A DNA stretch of 64,000 nt from Megascapheus bottae (lineage: Eukaryota; Chordata; Mammalia; Rodentia; Geomyidae). Shown one piece after another: positions 1 through 13,705 of this stretch; position 1 is the stretch's first letter, and every line of letters starts with the position of its first letter. Both the position numbers and the translations under genes were made by a program. The stretch lies in contig JANJXV010000048.1 in assembly GCA_024803745.1 (NCBI GenBank), positions 3,298,501 through 3,362,500 on the forward strand, in the 5' to 3' direction. The notes under the pieces were generated by a model. That model was not told the DNA's origin. It did no database searches and worked only from the letters and a program-made list of their open reading frames with translations.

Positions 1-1758
1 AACCCTAACCCTAACTCTAACCCTAACCCTTAACCTAACCCTAACATTAACCTAACACATAACCCTAAACCTTACCCTAACCCTAACCCTAACACTAACC
101 CTTACCCTTATTCTAACACTAACCCTAATTCTAACACTAACCCTAACCCTAACCCTAACCCTTCCTCTAACTCTAACCCTAACCTCAACCATAACCTTAA
201 ACCTAACCCTAACCCTAACCCTTACCCTTAATCTAACCCAAAACCTAACCCTAACCCTTACCCTAACCCTAACCCTCAACATTACCCTAACCCTAACACT
301 AATCCTAACCTCAACCTTAAACTTAACCCTAAACCTAAACCTAACCCTAACCCTTACCCTAACCCTAACCCTAATACTAACCCTAAACCTACCCTAACCC
401 TAAACTTTAACCCTAACCCTAACACTTACCCTTACCCTAACCCTAACCCTAAACCTAACCCTAACCCTTGACCTTACCCTCATTCTAACCTTAACCCTAA
501 CCCTAACACTAACACTAACCTGAACTCTAACCCTTATCCTTACCCTAACCCTATCCCTAAACCTAACCCTAACCCTAACCCTTACCCTTACCCTAACCCT
601 AACCCTAGCCTGAACTCTAACCCTTATATTTACCCTAACCCTAACCCTAAACCTAACCCTAACCCTAAACCTAAACCTTACCCTTAGACTAACCCTAACC
701 CTAAACTTAACCCTAAACCTTACCCTTACCCTAACCCTAACCCTAAACCTAACCCTAACCTTAACCCTAACCCTTACCCTTACCCTAACCCTAACCCTAA
801 CCCTTACCCTTACCCTAACTCTAACCCTAAACTTAACCATAACCATAACCCTTACCTTACCCCTTACCCTAACCCTAACCCTAAACCTAACCCGAAACCT
901 AACCCTATCCCAAACCCTAACTCTTATCCTTACCCTAACCCTAAACCTAAACCTAACACTAACCCTTACCCTTACCCTAACCCTAACCCTTACCCTAAAA
1001 CTAAGCCTAAACCTAACCCGAACCCTACCCCTATCCCTAACCCTACCCTAACCCTAACCCTAACCCTTACCCTTACCCTAACCCTAACACTAACCCTTAC
1101 CCTAACCCTAACCCTAACCCTTACCCTAACCCTAACCCTAAGCCTAACCCCTAATCCTAACCCTAAACCTAACTCTATCCCTTACCATAACCCTAACCCT
1201 AACCTAAACTTAACCCTAACCCTAACCCTAAACATAACCTTAACCCTAACCCAAACCCTAACCCTTGCCCTTACCCTAACCCTAACCCTAAACCTAACAC
1301 TAACCCTAAACCTAACCCTTACCCTTACCCTAACCCTAACCCTAACCTTAATCCTAACCCTCACCCTAACCCTAACCCTCACCCTAACCCTAATCCTACC
1401 CTTATCCTAAACTTAACCCTAACACTAACTCTTAACCTTACCCTGACCCCTACCTAACCCTAACCCTAATCCTAACCCTTACCCTAACCCTAACCCTAAC
1501 CCTTACCTTTACCCTAACCTTAAACTAACACTAATCTTAATCCTAACCCTAACCCTAACCCAAACCCTAAGCCTACCCCTAACCCTAAACCTTAACCTTA
1601 CCCTAACCCTAACCCTTACACGAACCCTAACCCTAACCCTAACCTCAACCTTAACCCTAACCCTAACCCTTACCCTAACACTAAGCCTAACCCTAAACCT
1701 AAACCTAACCCTAGCCCTTACCCTAACCCTAACCCTAATCCTAACCCTAAAACTAACC

Positions 1759-1791
<33 letters not shown>

Positions 1792-1938
1792 CCCTAACAC
1801 TTACCCTTACCCTAACCCTAATTTAAACGTAACCCCAAACCTAAACCTAACCCTAACCCTAACCCTAACCCTTACCCTAACCCTAACCCTAACCCTAACC
1901 CTAACAATTACCCTTAGCCTAACCCTAACCCTTATCCT
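1..1938. repeat. 1938-bp higher-order repeat, copy 1
   Basis: Bases 1-1746 recur at 1939-3684. At every place I compared, including the rare variants near 162, 361, 901, 1021, 1391 and 1621, no base differed. The first mismatch is 1747 (C) against 3685 (G). The period of 1938 is exactly 323 hexamers. Bases 1747-1938 complete the unit and have no partner after copy 2. The unit holds the zone I landmark ttcctctaactctaa at 162. Its 390-1450 part has a diverged relative near 9.6-10.5 kb (anchors 901/10003 and 1391/10431). The true left end may lie outside the window. Confidence 0.9.
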
Positions 1939-3684
1939 AACCCTAACCCTAACTCTAACCCTAACCCTTAACCTAACCCTAACATTAACCTAACACATAA
2001 CCCTAAACCTTACCCTAACCCTAACCCTAACACTAACCCTTACCCTTATTCTAACACTAACCCTAATTCTAACACTAACCCTAACCCTAACCCTAACCCT
2101 TCCTCTAACTCTAACCCTAACCTCAACCATAACCTTAAACCTAACCCTAACCCTAACCCTTACCCTTAATCTAACCCAAAACCTAACCCTAACCCTTACC
2201 CTAACCCTAACCCTCAACATTACCCTAACCCTAACACTAATCCTAACCTCAACCTTAAACTTAACCCTAAACCTAAACCTAACCCTAACCCTTACCCTAA
2301 CCCTAACCCTAATACTAACCCTAAACCTACCCTAACCCTAAACTTTAACCCTAACCCTAACACTTACCCTTACCCTAACCCTAACCCTAAACCTAACCCT
2401 AACCCTTGACCTTACCCTCATTCTAACCTTAACCCTAACCCTAACACTAACACTAACCTGAACTCTAACCCTTATCCTTACCCTAACCCTATCCCTAAAC
2501 CTAACCCTAACCCTAACCCTTACCCTTACCCTAACCCTAACCCTAGCCTGAACTCTAACCCTTATATTTACCCTAACCCTAACCCTAAACCTAACCCTAA
2601 CCCTAAACCTAAACCTTACCCTTAGACTAACCCTAACCCTAAACTTAACCCTAAACCTTACCCTTACCCTAACCCTAACCCTAAACCTAACCCTAACCTT
2701 AACCCTAACCCTTACCCTTACCCTAACCCTAACCCTAACCCTTACCCTTACCCTAACTCTAACCCTAAACTTAACCATAACCATAACCCTTACCTTACCC
2801 CTTACCCTAACCCTAACCCTAAACCTAACCCGAAACCTAACCCTATCCCAAACCCTAACTCTTATCCTTACCCTAACCCTAAACCTAAACCTAACACTAA
2901 CCCTTACCCTTACCCTAACCCTAACCCTTACCCTAAAACTAAGCCTAAACCTAACCCGAACCCTACCCCTATCCCTAACCCTACCCTAACCCTAACCCTA
3001 ACCCTTACCCTTACCCTAACCCTAACACTAACCCTTACCCTAACCCTAACCCTAACCCTTACCCTAACCCTAACCCTAAGCCTAACCCCTAATCCTAACC
3101 CTAAACCTAACTCTATCCCTTACCATAACCCTAACCCTAACCTAAACTTAACCCTAACCCTAACCCTAAACATAACCTTAACCCTAACCCAAACCCTAAC
3201 CCTTGCCCTTACCCTAACCCTAACCCTAAACCTAACACTAACCCTAAACCTAACCCTTACCCTTACCCTAACCCTAACCCTAACCTTAATCCTAACCCTC
3301 ACCCTAACCCTAACCCTCACCCTAACCCTAATCCTACCCTTATCCTAAACTTAACCCTAACACTAACTCTTAACCTTACCCTGACCCCTACCTAACCCTA
3401 ACCCTAATCCTAACCCTTACCCTAACCCTAACCCTAACCCTTACCTTTACCCTAACCTTAAACTAACACTAATCTTAATCCTAACCCTAACCCTAACCCA
3501 AACCCTAAGCCTACCCCTAACCCTAAACCTTAACCTTACCCTAACCCTAACCCTTACACGAACCCTAACCCTAACCCTAACCTCAACCTTAACCCTAACC
3601 CTAACCCTTACCCTAACACTAAGCCTAACCCTAAACCTAAACCTAACCCTAGCCCTTACCCTAACCCTAACCCTAATCCTAACC
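1939..3684. repeat. 1938-bp higher-order repeat, copy 2 (partial, apparently identical)
   Basis: This is the head-to-tail partner of bases 1-1746, with the landmark ttcctctaactctaa at 2100. Homology stops sharply at 3685, where the sequence switches to a different set of variants. Copies elsewhere in the window differ at many sites, so apparent full identity over 1.7 kb means either a very recent duplication or gene conversion, or one segment laid down twice in assembly. Sequence alone does not separate these. Confidence 0.9.
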
Positions 3685-6600
3685 GTAAACCTAACCCTAA
3701 ACCTAACATTAACCCTAACCCTAAGCCTAACCCTAAACCTTACCCTAACCCTAACCCTAACACTAACCGTAACCCTTACCCAAACCATAACCCCAATCCT
3801 AACCCTAACCCTTACGCCTACCCTCACCCTAACCTTAACCCCAACCCTAACCCTAACCTTAACTCTAACCCTTATCCTTACCCTACCCCTAAACCAAACC
3901 TAAACCTAACCCTTACCCTTAACCTAAGCCTAAACCTAACCCTAACTCGTTCCCTTACCCTAACCCTAACCCTAACCCTAAACCTAACCCTAAATATAAC
4001 CCTAACCCTTACCCTTACCCTAACCCTAACCATAACCCTAACACTAACCCTAACCTTAACCCTAAGCCTTACCCTAACACTAACGTTAACCCTAACCCGT
4101 ATCCTTACCCTACCCCTAACCCTAACCCTAACCCTAAACCTAACCGTAACCCTAAACCTAACCCTTACCCTAACCCTAACCCTAAACCTAACCGTAACCC
4201 TTAACTTAACCCTAATCCTTACCCTTACCCTAAACCTAACCCTAACCCTAAGTTTACCCTTACCCTTACCCTAAACCTAAACCTAACCCTAAACCTTACC
4301 CTTACCCTAACCTTAACACTAACCCTTACCCTAACTCTAACTCTGACTCTAACCCTAACACGTACCCTAAACCTAACCATAACCATAACCCTTACCCTAA
4401 CCTTAACCCTAACCCTAACACTAACACGTATCCTAACCCTAACCCTAACCCTAACCCTTACACTAACTCTAAACCTAACCATAATCATAACCCTAACCCT
4501 TACCCTTAACCAACCCTAAACCTAATTCTAACCCTAACCTGTAACCTAACCCTAACCCTAACCCTAACACTTACCCTTAACCTAACCCTAAACCTAATTC
4601 TAACCCTAACCCTAACCCTAACCCTAACCCTTACCCTTACCCTTAATCTAACCTAAACTTAACACTTACCCTAACCCTAACACTAACCCTAATACTAACC
4701 TTAACCCCAACCCTAACCAGAACCCTAACCCTTACCCTAACCCTAACCCTAACCCTAAACCTAACCCTAACCCTAACCATAACCCTAAACTTAAACCTAA
4801 CCCTAAGCAGTGCCCTTACCCTAATCCTAACCGTAAACCTAACCCTAACACTAACGCTAACCCTAACCTTTACCCTTACCCTAACCCTAACCCTAAACCT
4901 AACCCTAACCCTAGCCCTAACCCTTACCTTGACCCTAATCCTAACCCTAACCCTAACCCTAACCCTTACCATTACCCTAACCCTAACCCTTATCCTAATC
5001 CTAACCCAACCCTAACCCTAACCCTTACCCTTAACCTAACCCTAAAACTAACCCTAACCCTAACCCTAAGCCCTAACCCTAACCCTTACCCTAACCCTAA
5101 CCCGAACCCTAACCCTTAACCTTACCCTAACCCTAACCCTAACTCTAACCCTAAATGTAACCCTAACCCTAACCCTTACGCTAACCCTAACCCTAACCTC
5201 AATCTTAACTCTAACCCTAACCCTTACCCTTACCCTAACCCTAACCCTAACCCTCACCCTTACCCAAACCCTTAACCTAAACCTAACCGTACCTCTAATC
5301 CCTAACCATAACCCTTACCGTAAACCTAACCATAACCCTAACCCTAACCTTTACCCTTACTCTAACCCTAACCCTAACTCTAACCCTAACCCTAACCCTA
5401 ACTCTTACCCTAACCCTAACCCTAAGCCTTCCTCTAACTCTAACCCTAACCTCAAACCTAACCCTAACCCTAACCCTAACCTTACCCATAACCTAACCCT
5501 AACACAAACACTAACCCTTACCCTGCCCCTAACACTAAGCCTAACGCTGACCCTAACCATAACCCTAACCCTTAGGCTAATCCTAACCCTAATCCTAACC
5601 CTAAACCTAACTCTAAACCTAACCCTACTCTAATCCTTACCCTTATCCTAACCCTAAACTTAAAACTAACCCTAACCATAACCCTAACCTGAACTCTAAC
5701 CCATATCCTTACCCTACCCCTAAACCTAAACCTAACCCTAACCCTAAACCTAAACCTTACCATTAGACTAACCCTAACCCTAAACCTTACCCTTACATTG
5801 ACCGTAAACCTAACCCTAACCCTAACTCTAATTTTGACCCAACCCTATCCCTAACACTTACCCTTATCCTAACCCTAACCCTAAACCTAACCCTTACCCT
5901 TACCCAAACTCTAACGCTAAACTTAACCATAACCATAACCCTAACCGTTCCCCTTACCCTAACCCTAACACTAACCCTAACCCTAAACCTAACCCAAACC
6001 CTAACCTTATCCCTAACCCTAACTCTTATCCTTACCCTAACCCTAACCCTAAAATTAACACTAACCCTAACCCCTAACCTTAACCGTAACCCTAAACCTA
6101 CCCCTAACCCTAACCCTTACCCTTACCCTAAACCTAACCCTAACCTTAACGCTAACCCTAACCCTAAACCTAATCCTAATCCTTACCATAACCCTCAACC
6201 TAACCCTAAACCTTACCCTTTCCCTAACCCTAACCCTACCCCTAACCCTTACCCTTACCCTAACCCTAACTCTAAACCTAACCCTTACCCTAACCCTAAC
6301 CCTAAAACTACCCTAACGCTAACCAAAACCCTTACCCTTACCCTAACCCTAACTCTAACCCTAACCCTAACCATAACCCTAACACTAACCTTAACACTTA
6401 CACTTACCCTAAGCCTAACCCTTATCCTAAACCTAAGCCTAACCCTTAACCTAACCCTAACCCTAACATTAACCCTAACCGTTACTCTTAAACTAACCCT
6501 ACACCTATCTCTAACCCTAACCCTAACCCTAACCCTTACCCTAACCTAACCGTAACCCTTACCCTATTCCTAACCCTAACCCTAACCCTAAACTTAATTC

Positions 6601-6800
6601 GAACCCTAACCCTAAACCTTACCCTTACACTAACCTTAACCCTAAACCTAACCTTAACACTAACCCTAACCCTAACCTTAACCCTAACCCTAACGCTTGA
6701 CCTCACCTTAACCCTAACCCCTTACCCTAACTCCAACCCTAACCCTAACACTAACCCTAATCCTAAACCTAACCCTAACCCTAAACCTAACCCTAAACCT
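3685..6800. repeat. Zone I block, diverged partner of 11.85-14.55 kb
   Basis: Rare variants recur in the same order in 11.85-14.55 kb. Anchor pairs are 4091/11952 (cctaacccgtatcc), 4503/12261 (cccttaaccaaccc), 5301/13506 (cctaaccataacccttaccg), 5429/13634 (ttcctctaactctaa), 5945/13841 (ccgttcccctta) and 6541/14461 (ctaacctaac). The offset drifts from 7758 to 8205, then back to 7896-7920, so several hundred bases were gained or lost between the copies. Many single-base differences show an old duplication. No gene or non-telomeric insert is visible. Confidence 0.75.
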
Positions 6801-8400
6801 TACCCTTACCCTAACCCTAACCTAAACCAAACCCTAACACTAACCCTAACCCTAAACTTAACTCTAACCCTAAACCGTACCCTAACACTTACCCTTACCC
6901 TAACCCTAACCCTTACTCTAACTCTAACCCTAATCTCAACCATAACCCTATCCCTAACCCTAACCCTAAACCTAACCCTAACCCTTAACCTAAACCTAAC
7001 ATTAACCCTAACCCAAACCCTAACCCTTACGTTAACCCTAACCATAACCCTTCCTCTAACTCTAACCCTAATCTCAACCATAACCCTATCCCTAACCCTA
7101 AACCTTACCCTTAATCTAACCCAAACTCTAAACCTAACCCTTACCCTTACCCTAACCCTAACCCTAACCCTAATCCTAACCTCAACCTTAACCCTAACAC
7201 TAGCCCTAACCCTAACAATGATCCATACCCTTACCCTAACACTAAGCCTAACCCTGACCCGAACCCTAACCTTAACACTTACCCTAAACCTAACCCTAAT
7301 CCTAAACCTAAACCTAACCCTAACCCTAATCTTAAACATAACCCTAACCCTACCCCTAACCCTTACCCTTACCCTAAACCTAACCCTAAACCTAAACGTA
7401 ACCCTTGCCCTTACCCTCACTCTAACCTTAACCCTAACCCTAACCCTAACACTAACCTGAACTCTAACCCTTATCCTTACCCTAACCATAACCCTAAACC
7501 TAACCCGAACCTTAACCCTTACCCTTACCCTTACCCTAAACCTAACCCTAACCCTAACCCTAACCCTAAAATTAACCCTAAACCTAACCGTAACCCTAAA
7601 CCTTACCCTTACCTTAACGCTAACCCTAACCCTAGCCTAAACCCTAACCCTAACCCTAACCCTCATCCTTACCCTAACCCTAAAGCTAAACCTAACCCTA
7701 ACCCTAAACATAAACCTTAACCTTAGTTTAACCCTAACCCTAAACCTAGCACTGAGCCTTAACCTTACCCTAACCTTAACCCTAAACCTATCCCTAACCT
7801 TAACCCTAACCCTTACACTTACCCTAACCCTAACCCTAACCCTTACCCTTACCCTAACTCAAACCCTCACCTTAACCATAACCATAACCCTAACCCTACC
7901 CCTTACCCTAACCCTAAACCTAACCCGAACCCTAACCCTTACCCAAACCCTAACTCTTATTCTTACCCTAAACCTAACCCTAAACCTAACACTAACCCTT
8001 ACCCTTACCCTAACCCTAACCCTAACATTAACACTTACACTTACCCTAACCCTAACCCTTATACTAACCCTAATCCTAACCCTTAACCTGACCCTAACCC
8101 TAACACTAACCCTAACCGTTACCCTTAACCTAACCCTAAACCTAACTCTAACCCTTGCCCTATTGCTAACCCTAAACCAAACCCTAACCTTAACACTAAC
8201 CTTAACCCTAAACCTTACCCTTACCCTAAACCTAACCCTAAACCTAACCCTAACCCTAACCCTAACCTTAATCCTAACCTTAACCCTTGACCTTACTCTA
8301 ACCCTAACCCTAAACCAAACCCTAACCCTAACCCTAACCCTAAACGTTACCCTTACCCTAACCCTAACCCTAAACCTAACCCTAAGCCTAACCCTAACCC
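6800..8400. repeat. Zone I block, first member of a pair offset by about 2.18 kb
   Basis: From about 6.95 to 8.05 kb the order of variants matches 9.19-10.08 kb. Anchors are ttcctctaactctaa at 7051/9233, ctaagcctaaccctgaccc at 7243/9433 (offsets 2182 and 2190), and the double ccataaccataac near 7875/9938. The same order of variants also appears in the 1938-bp unit and at 18.4-19.3 kb. Substitutions between members are frequent, so this is an older layer than the 1-3684 duplication. Confidence 0.7.
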
Positions 8401-8870
8401 TAACCTTAACTCTAACCCTAAACCATAACCCTTACCCTTACCCTAAATGTAACCCTAAAACTAACCCTAACACTAACCCTAACTCTTACACTTACCCTAA
8501 CCCTAACCCTAAACCTAACCTTAACTCTAACCCTAAACCTTACAATAACCCTTACCCTAACCCTAAACCTAACCCTAACCCTTACCCTTACCCTAACCCT
8601 AATCCTAACTCTAACGCCAACTCTAACCCTAACCTTAACTCTAACCCTAAACCTTACCATAACCCTTACCCTTACCCTAAACGTAACCCTAAAACTAACC
8701 CTAACCCTAACCCTAACTCTTACCCTTACCCTAAACCTAACCTCAATCTTAACCCTAACCCTAACCCTCACCCTTACCCTAAACCTTACCCTAACCCCAA
8801 CCCTAACCCTTACCCTAACCCTAAACCTAACCCTAACCTCAACCTTAATCCAAAGCCTAAACCTAACCCT
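8401..8870. repeat. 234-bp tandem repeat within the array
   Basis: The rare string with ccataaccc and a following aaaactaaccc lies at 8423 and again at 8657, an offset of 234 bases or 39 hexamers. The minus-strand translation of 8418-8771 repeats the same Ser-Phe and Thr-Phe replacements 78 residues apart, as expected. A weaker third relative lies between them near 8540. The two copies differ at several bases. Confidence 0.65.
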
Positions 8871-8969
8871 TACCCTAACACTTACCCTTACCCTAACCCT
8901 AACCCTAAAACTAACCGTAACCCTAACCCTATACCTAACCCTTACACTAACCCTAACCCTAACACTTAC

Positions 8970-10500
8970 CCTTATCCTAACCCTAACCCTAAAAGTAACT
9001 CAACCCTATACCTAACCCTAACCCTAACCGTAACCCTAACCCTTACCCTAACCCTAACCCTAAACCTATCCCTTAATCTTACCCTAACATTAACCCTAAC
9101 ACCTATCCCTAACCTTACCGTAAACCTATCCCTAACCCTAACCGTTATCCTTAATCTAACACTCACCCTAACTCTAACACTAACCCTAACCCAAACCCTA
9201 ACCCTTACCCTAACCCTAACCCTTCCTCTAACTCTAACCCTAACCTCAACCATAACCCTAACCGTAATCCTAACCCTAGCCGTTACCCTTAATCTAACCC
9301 AAACCCTAAACCTAACCTTTACCCTAATCCTAATCCTAACCCTTACCCTAACACTAACCCTAATCCTAACCTCAACCTTAACCCTACACCTAATCCTAAC
9401 CCTAACCCTAACCCTTACCCTTACCCTAACACTAAGCCTAACCCTGACCCAAACCCTAACCCTAACTATTACCCTAACCCTAACCCTAATCATAACCCTA
9501 AACCTAACCCTAACCCTAAACATAACCCTAACCCTAACACTACCCTTAACCCTTACCCTTACCATAACCCTAACCCTAACCCTAACATCAACCTGAACTC
9601 TAACCCTTATCCTTACCCTAACCCTAACAGTAAACCTAAACCTAACCCTAACCCTTACCCTTATCCTAACCCTAACCCTAACCCTAACCCTAACCCTAAC
9701 CCGAACCCGAACCTGAACTCTCCCCTTATCCTTACCCAAACCCTAAACCTAAACCTAACCCTATCCCTAAACCTAAACCTTACCCTTAGACTAACCCTAA
9801 CACTAAACCTAACCCTAAACCTTACCCTTACGCTAACCCTAAACCTAAACCTAACACTAACCTTAACTCTAAACCTTACCCTTACCCTAACCCTAACCCT
9901 AACCCTTACCCTTACCCTAAATCTAACCCTAACCTTAACCATAACCATAACTCTACACCTACCCCTTACCCTAACCCTAACCCTAAACCTTACCCGAACC
10001 CTAACCCTATCCCAAACCCTAACCTCTATCCTTACCCTAACCCTAACACTAAACCTAACACTAACCCTTACCCTAAGCCTAAACCTAACCTGAAACCTAA
10101 ACCTATCCCTAACCCTACCCTAACCGTAACCCTAACCCTAACCATTACCCTTACCCTAACCCTAACCCTAACCCTTACCCTAACCATAACCCTAACCCTT
10201 ACCCAATCCCTAACCCTAACCCTAACCCAAACCCTAACCTAACCCAACCCTAACCCTAACGCTAACCCTAACCTTAATCTTAACCCTAACCCTAACCCTA
10301 ACCCTTGCCCTTACCCTAACCCTAACCCTAAACCTAACACTAACCCTAACCCTTAGCCTTACCTTAACCCTAACCCTAAACCTACCCCTCACCCTAACCC
10401 TAACCCTAAGCCTAACCCTAAACCTTACCCTAATCCTACCCTTATCCTAAACCTAACTCTAACACTAACAGTTACCCTTACCCTGACCCCTACCCTAACC
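8970..10500. repeat. Zone I block, second member of the 2.18-kb pair
   Basis: Bases 9190-10080 pair with 6.95-8.05 kb (anchors 7051/9233 and 7243/9433). Bases 9.98-10.50 kb also match 880-1450 of the first unit, with ctatcccaaaccctaac at about 905/10007 and taatcctacccttatcc at 1391/10431. The block is therefore a join of segments also present elsewhere in zone I, all in the same orientation. Confidence 0.7.
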
Positions 10501-11186
10501 GTAACCCTAACCCTTACCCTAACCCTAAACCTAACCCTAACCCTTACCCTTACCGTAACCCTAAATCTAACCCTAACCTTAATCCTAACCCTAACCATAA
10601 CCCATACCCTAACCCTACCCCTACCCCTAACTCTAAACCTTACCCTTACCCTAAACGTAAACCTAACCCTTACCCAAACCTAAACCTAACCATAACCCTA
10701 ACCATAACCCTAACCCTTACCGTTACCCTTACCCTAACCCTAACCCTAACCCTAACCCTTACCCAAACCCTAAACCTAACCCTAACGCTTACCCTTACCC
10801 TAACCCTAACACTAAAACTAACCCAAACCCTAACCCTAACCCTAATCCTAACCCTAACCCTAACCCTTACCCTTGCCCTTACCCTTACCCTAACCTTAAC
10901 CCTAAAATTAACCGTAACCCTAACACTAACCCTAATCCCTACCCTTACCCTAACCCTAACCCTAACCTCAACCTTATGCCTAACCTTAACCCTAACCCTA
11001 ACCCTAACCCTTACCCTTACTCTAACACTAAGCCTAACGGTAAACCTAACCTTAACCCTAACCCTTACCCTAACCCTAACCCTAATCCTAACCCTAAACC
11101 TAAACCAAATCTAACACTACCCCACCTTAACCCTAATCCTAAACCTAACCCTAACCCTTACCCTTACCCTAACACTAACCCTAACC

Positions 11187-11221
<35 letters not shown>

Positions 11222-11850
11222 TCTAATCCTAACCCTAAACCTCACCCTAAACCTAACCTTATCCCTAGCCCTAACCCTAACCCTAACCGTAACCCTAACC
11301 TTAACTCTGACATTTATCCTTATCCTAACCCTAACCCTATACCTAACACTAACCCTAAACCTATCCCTTACCCTTACCCTAACCCTAAACCTCACCCTAA
11401 CCCTTACCCTTTCTCTAACGCTAACCTTAACCCTAACCCTAACTCTAACCCTAACTTTAACCCTAAACCTTACCCTTACCCTTACCCCAACTGTAAACCT
11501 AAACCTAACCCTAACACTTACCCTAACCCTATCTCATAACCTTACCCTAACCCTAACCCGAAACCTAACCATAACCCTAAACCTAACCCTAATCCTAACC
11601 CTAACCCTAACACTAAGCATAACCCTAACCCTAAACCTAATAATTAAACCTACCCTACCCTAAACCTAACCTTAACTCCAACCCTAAACCTAACCCAAAC
11701 CCTAACCCTAACCATTACCCTTACCCTATCCCTAATCTAACCCTAACCCTAACCCTAACCCTTATCCTTACCCAAACCCTAACCCTAACCCAATCCCTAA
11801 CCCTAACCATAAACCTAAACCTAACCCTTACCCTTACCCTAAACCTAACC
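10500..11850. repeat. Degenerate hexamer array without a clear close copy
   Basis: This stretch is CCCTAA-type repeat with the usual variants and several phase shifts, for example near 10255, 11120 and 11650. I did not find a convincing long partner by eye, though short runs resemble 1.5-1.75 kb. Open frames on both strands at 10976-11539 read Pro-Asn on plus and Val-Arg on minus and follow from the repeat. I see no gene, RNA or insert. Confidence 0.6.
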
Positions 11851-13674
11851 CTAAACCTAACCCTAACCCTTACCCTTACCCTAACCCTAAACATAACCCT
11901 AACACTAACCCTAACGTTAAACCTTAGCCTTACCCTAACCCTAACGCTAACCCTAACCCGTATCCTTACCCTACCCCTAACCCTAACCCTAACCCTAAAC
12001 CTAAACGTAACCCTAAACCTAACCCTTACCCTAACGTTAACCCTTACCCTTACCCTAACCCTAACCCTAACCCTAAACCTATCCGTAACCCTTAACTTAA
12101 CCCTAACCCTTACCCTTACCCTAAACCTAACCCTAACCCTAAGTTTACCCTTACCCTTACCCTAACCCTAAACCTAACCCTAAACTTACCCTTACCCTAA
12201 CCCTAACACTAACCCTTACCCTAACTCTAACCCTAACCCTAACCATAATCCTAACCCTTACCCTTAACCAACCCTAAACCTAATTCTAACCCTAACCTGT
12301 AATCTAACCCTAAACCTAACGCTAACCCTTACCCTTAACCTAACCCTAAACCTAACTCTAACCCTAACCCTAACCCTTACCCTTAATCTAACCTAAACGT
12401 AACACTTACCCTAACCCTAACACTAACCCTAACACTAACCTTAACCCTAACCCTAACTAGAACCCTAAATCTTACCCTTACCCTAACCCTAACCCTAACC
12501 CTAAACCTAACCCTAACCCGAAACCTAACCCTAAAATTAACCCTAACCCTAACCCGTGCCCTTACCCTAACCCTAACCGTAAACCTAACCACAACACTAA
12601 CGCTAATCCTAACCCTTACCCTTACCCTAACCCTAATCCTAAACCTAACCCTAACCCTAACCCTATCCCTAATCCTTACCTTGACCCTAACCCTAACCCT
12701 AACCCTTACTCTTCCCTAACCCTAAACCTAAAACTAACCTCAACCCTAACCATAACCCTAACCCTTACCCTTACCCTAACCCTAACCCTTATCCTAACCC
12801 TAACCCAACCCTAACCCTTAACCTAACCCTAACACTAAACCTAAACCTTACCAATAGACTAACCCTAACCCTAAACCTTACGCTTACCCTAACCCTAAAC
12901 CTAATCCTAACCCTTACCCTTACCCTAACCCTAATCATAACAATAACACTAACCCTAACCTTAACCCTAAGCCTTACCCTAACCCTAACGCTAAACCTAA
13001 CCGGTATCCTTACCCTATCCCTAACCCTAAACCTAACCCTAACCCTAACCCTAAACCTAACCGTAACCCTAAACCTAACCCTTACCCTAAACATAACCCT
13101 AACCCTTAAGCTAACCTTATCCCTTATCCTTACCCTAACCCTAACCCTAAACCTAAACGTAACCCTTAACTTAACCCTAACCCTTACCCTTACCCTAAAC
13201 CTAAATCTAACCCTAAGTTTACCCTTACCGTTACCCTAAACCTAAACCTAACCCTAAACCTTACCCTTACCCTAACCCTAACCCTAACCCTTACCCTTAC
13301 CCTAACCCTAACCCTAACTCTAACCCTAACTATAACCCTAATCCTAACCCTTACCCTAACTCTAACCCTAACACTTACGCTACCCCTAACCCTAACATCA
13401 ATCTTAACCCTAACCCTAACCCTAACCCTTACCCTTACCCTAACCCTAACCCTAACCCTCACCCTTACCCAAACCCTTAACCTAAACCTAACCGTAAATC
13501 TAACCCCTAACCATAACCCTTACCGTAAACCTAACCATAACCCTAACCCTAAACTTTACCCTTACTGTAACCCTAACCCTAACTCTAACCCTAACCCTAA
13601 CCCTAACCCTTACCCTAACCCTAACCCTAAGCCTTCCTCTAACTCTAACACTAACCTCAGCCATAACCCTAACC

Positions 13675-13705
<31 letters not shown>

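Noticed and set aside
52..282. Identical small frames in the first two units taken as a gene family (52-282 and 1990-2220 and others)
   Set aside because: They are identical because the DNA is duplicated. Content is low-complexity Val-Arg with random replacements.
7215..7235. ATG-bearing string aatgatccataccc as a start site
   Set aside because: Only three or four changes in adjacent hexamers; the frame after it is plain Leu-Thr repeat, with no sign of a ribosome or promoter context.
8163..9596. 477-codon plus-strand open frame
   Set aside because: It reads Leu-Thr, then Pro-Asn after phase shifts, then Leu-Thr again, which is just CCCTAA translated. It overlaps minus-strand Val-Arg frames, has no domain, and crosses the 234-bp tandem repeat.
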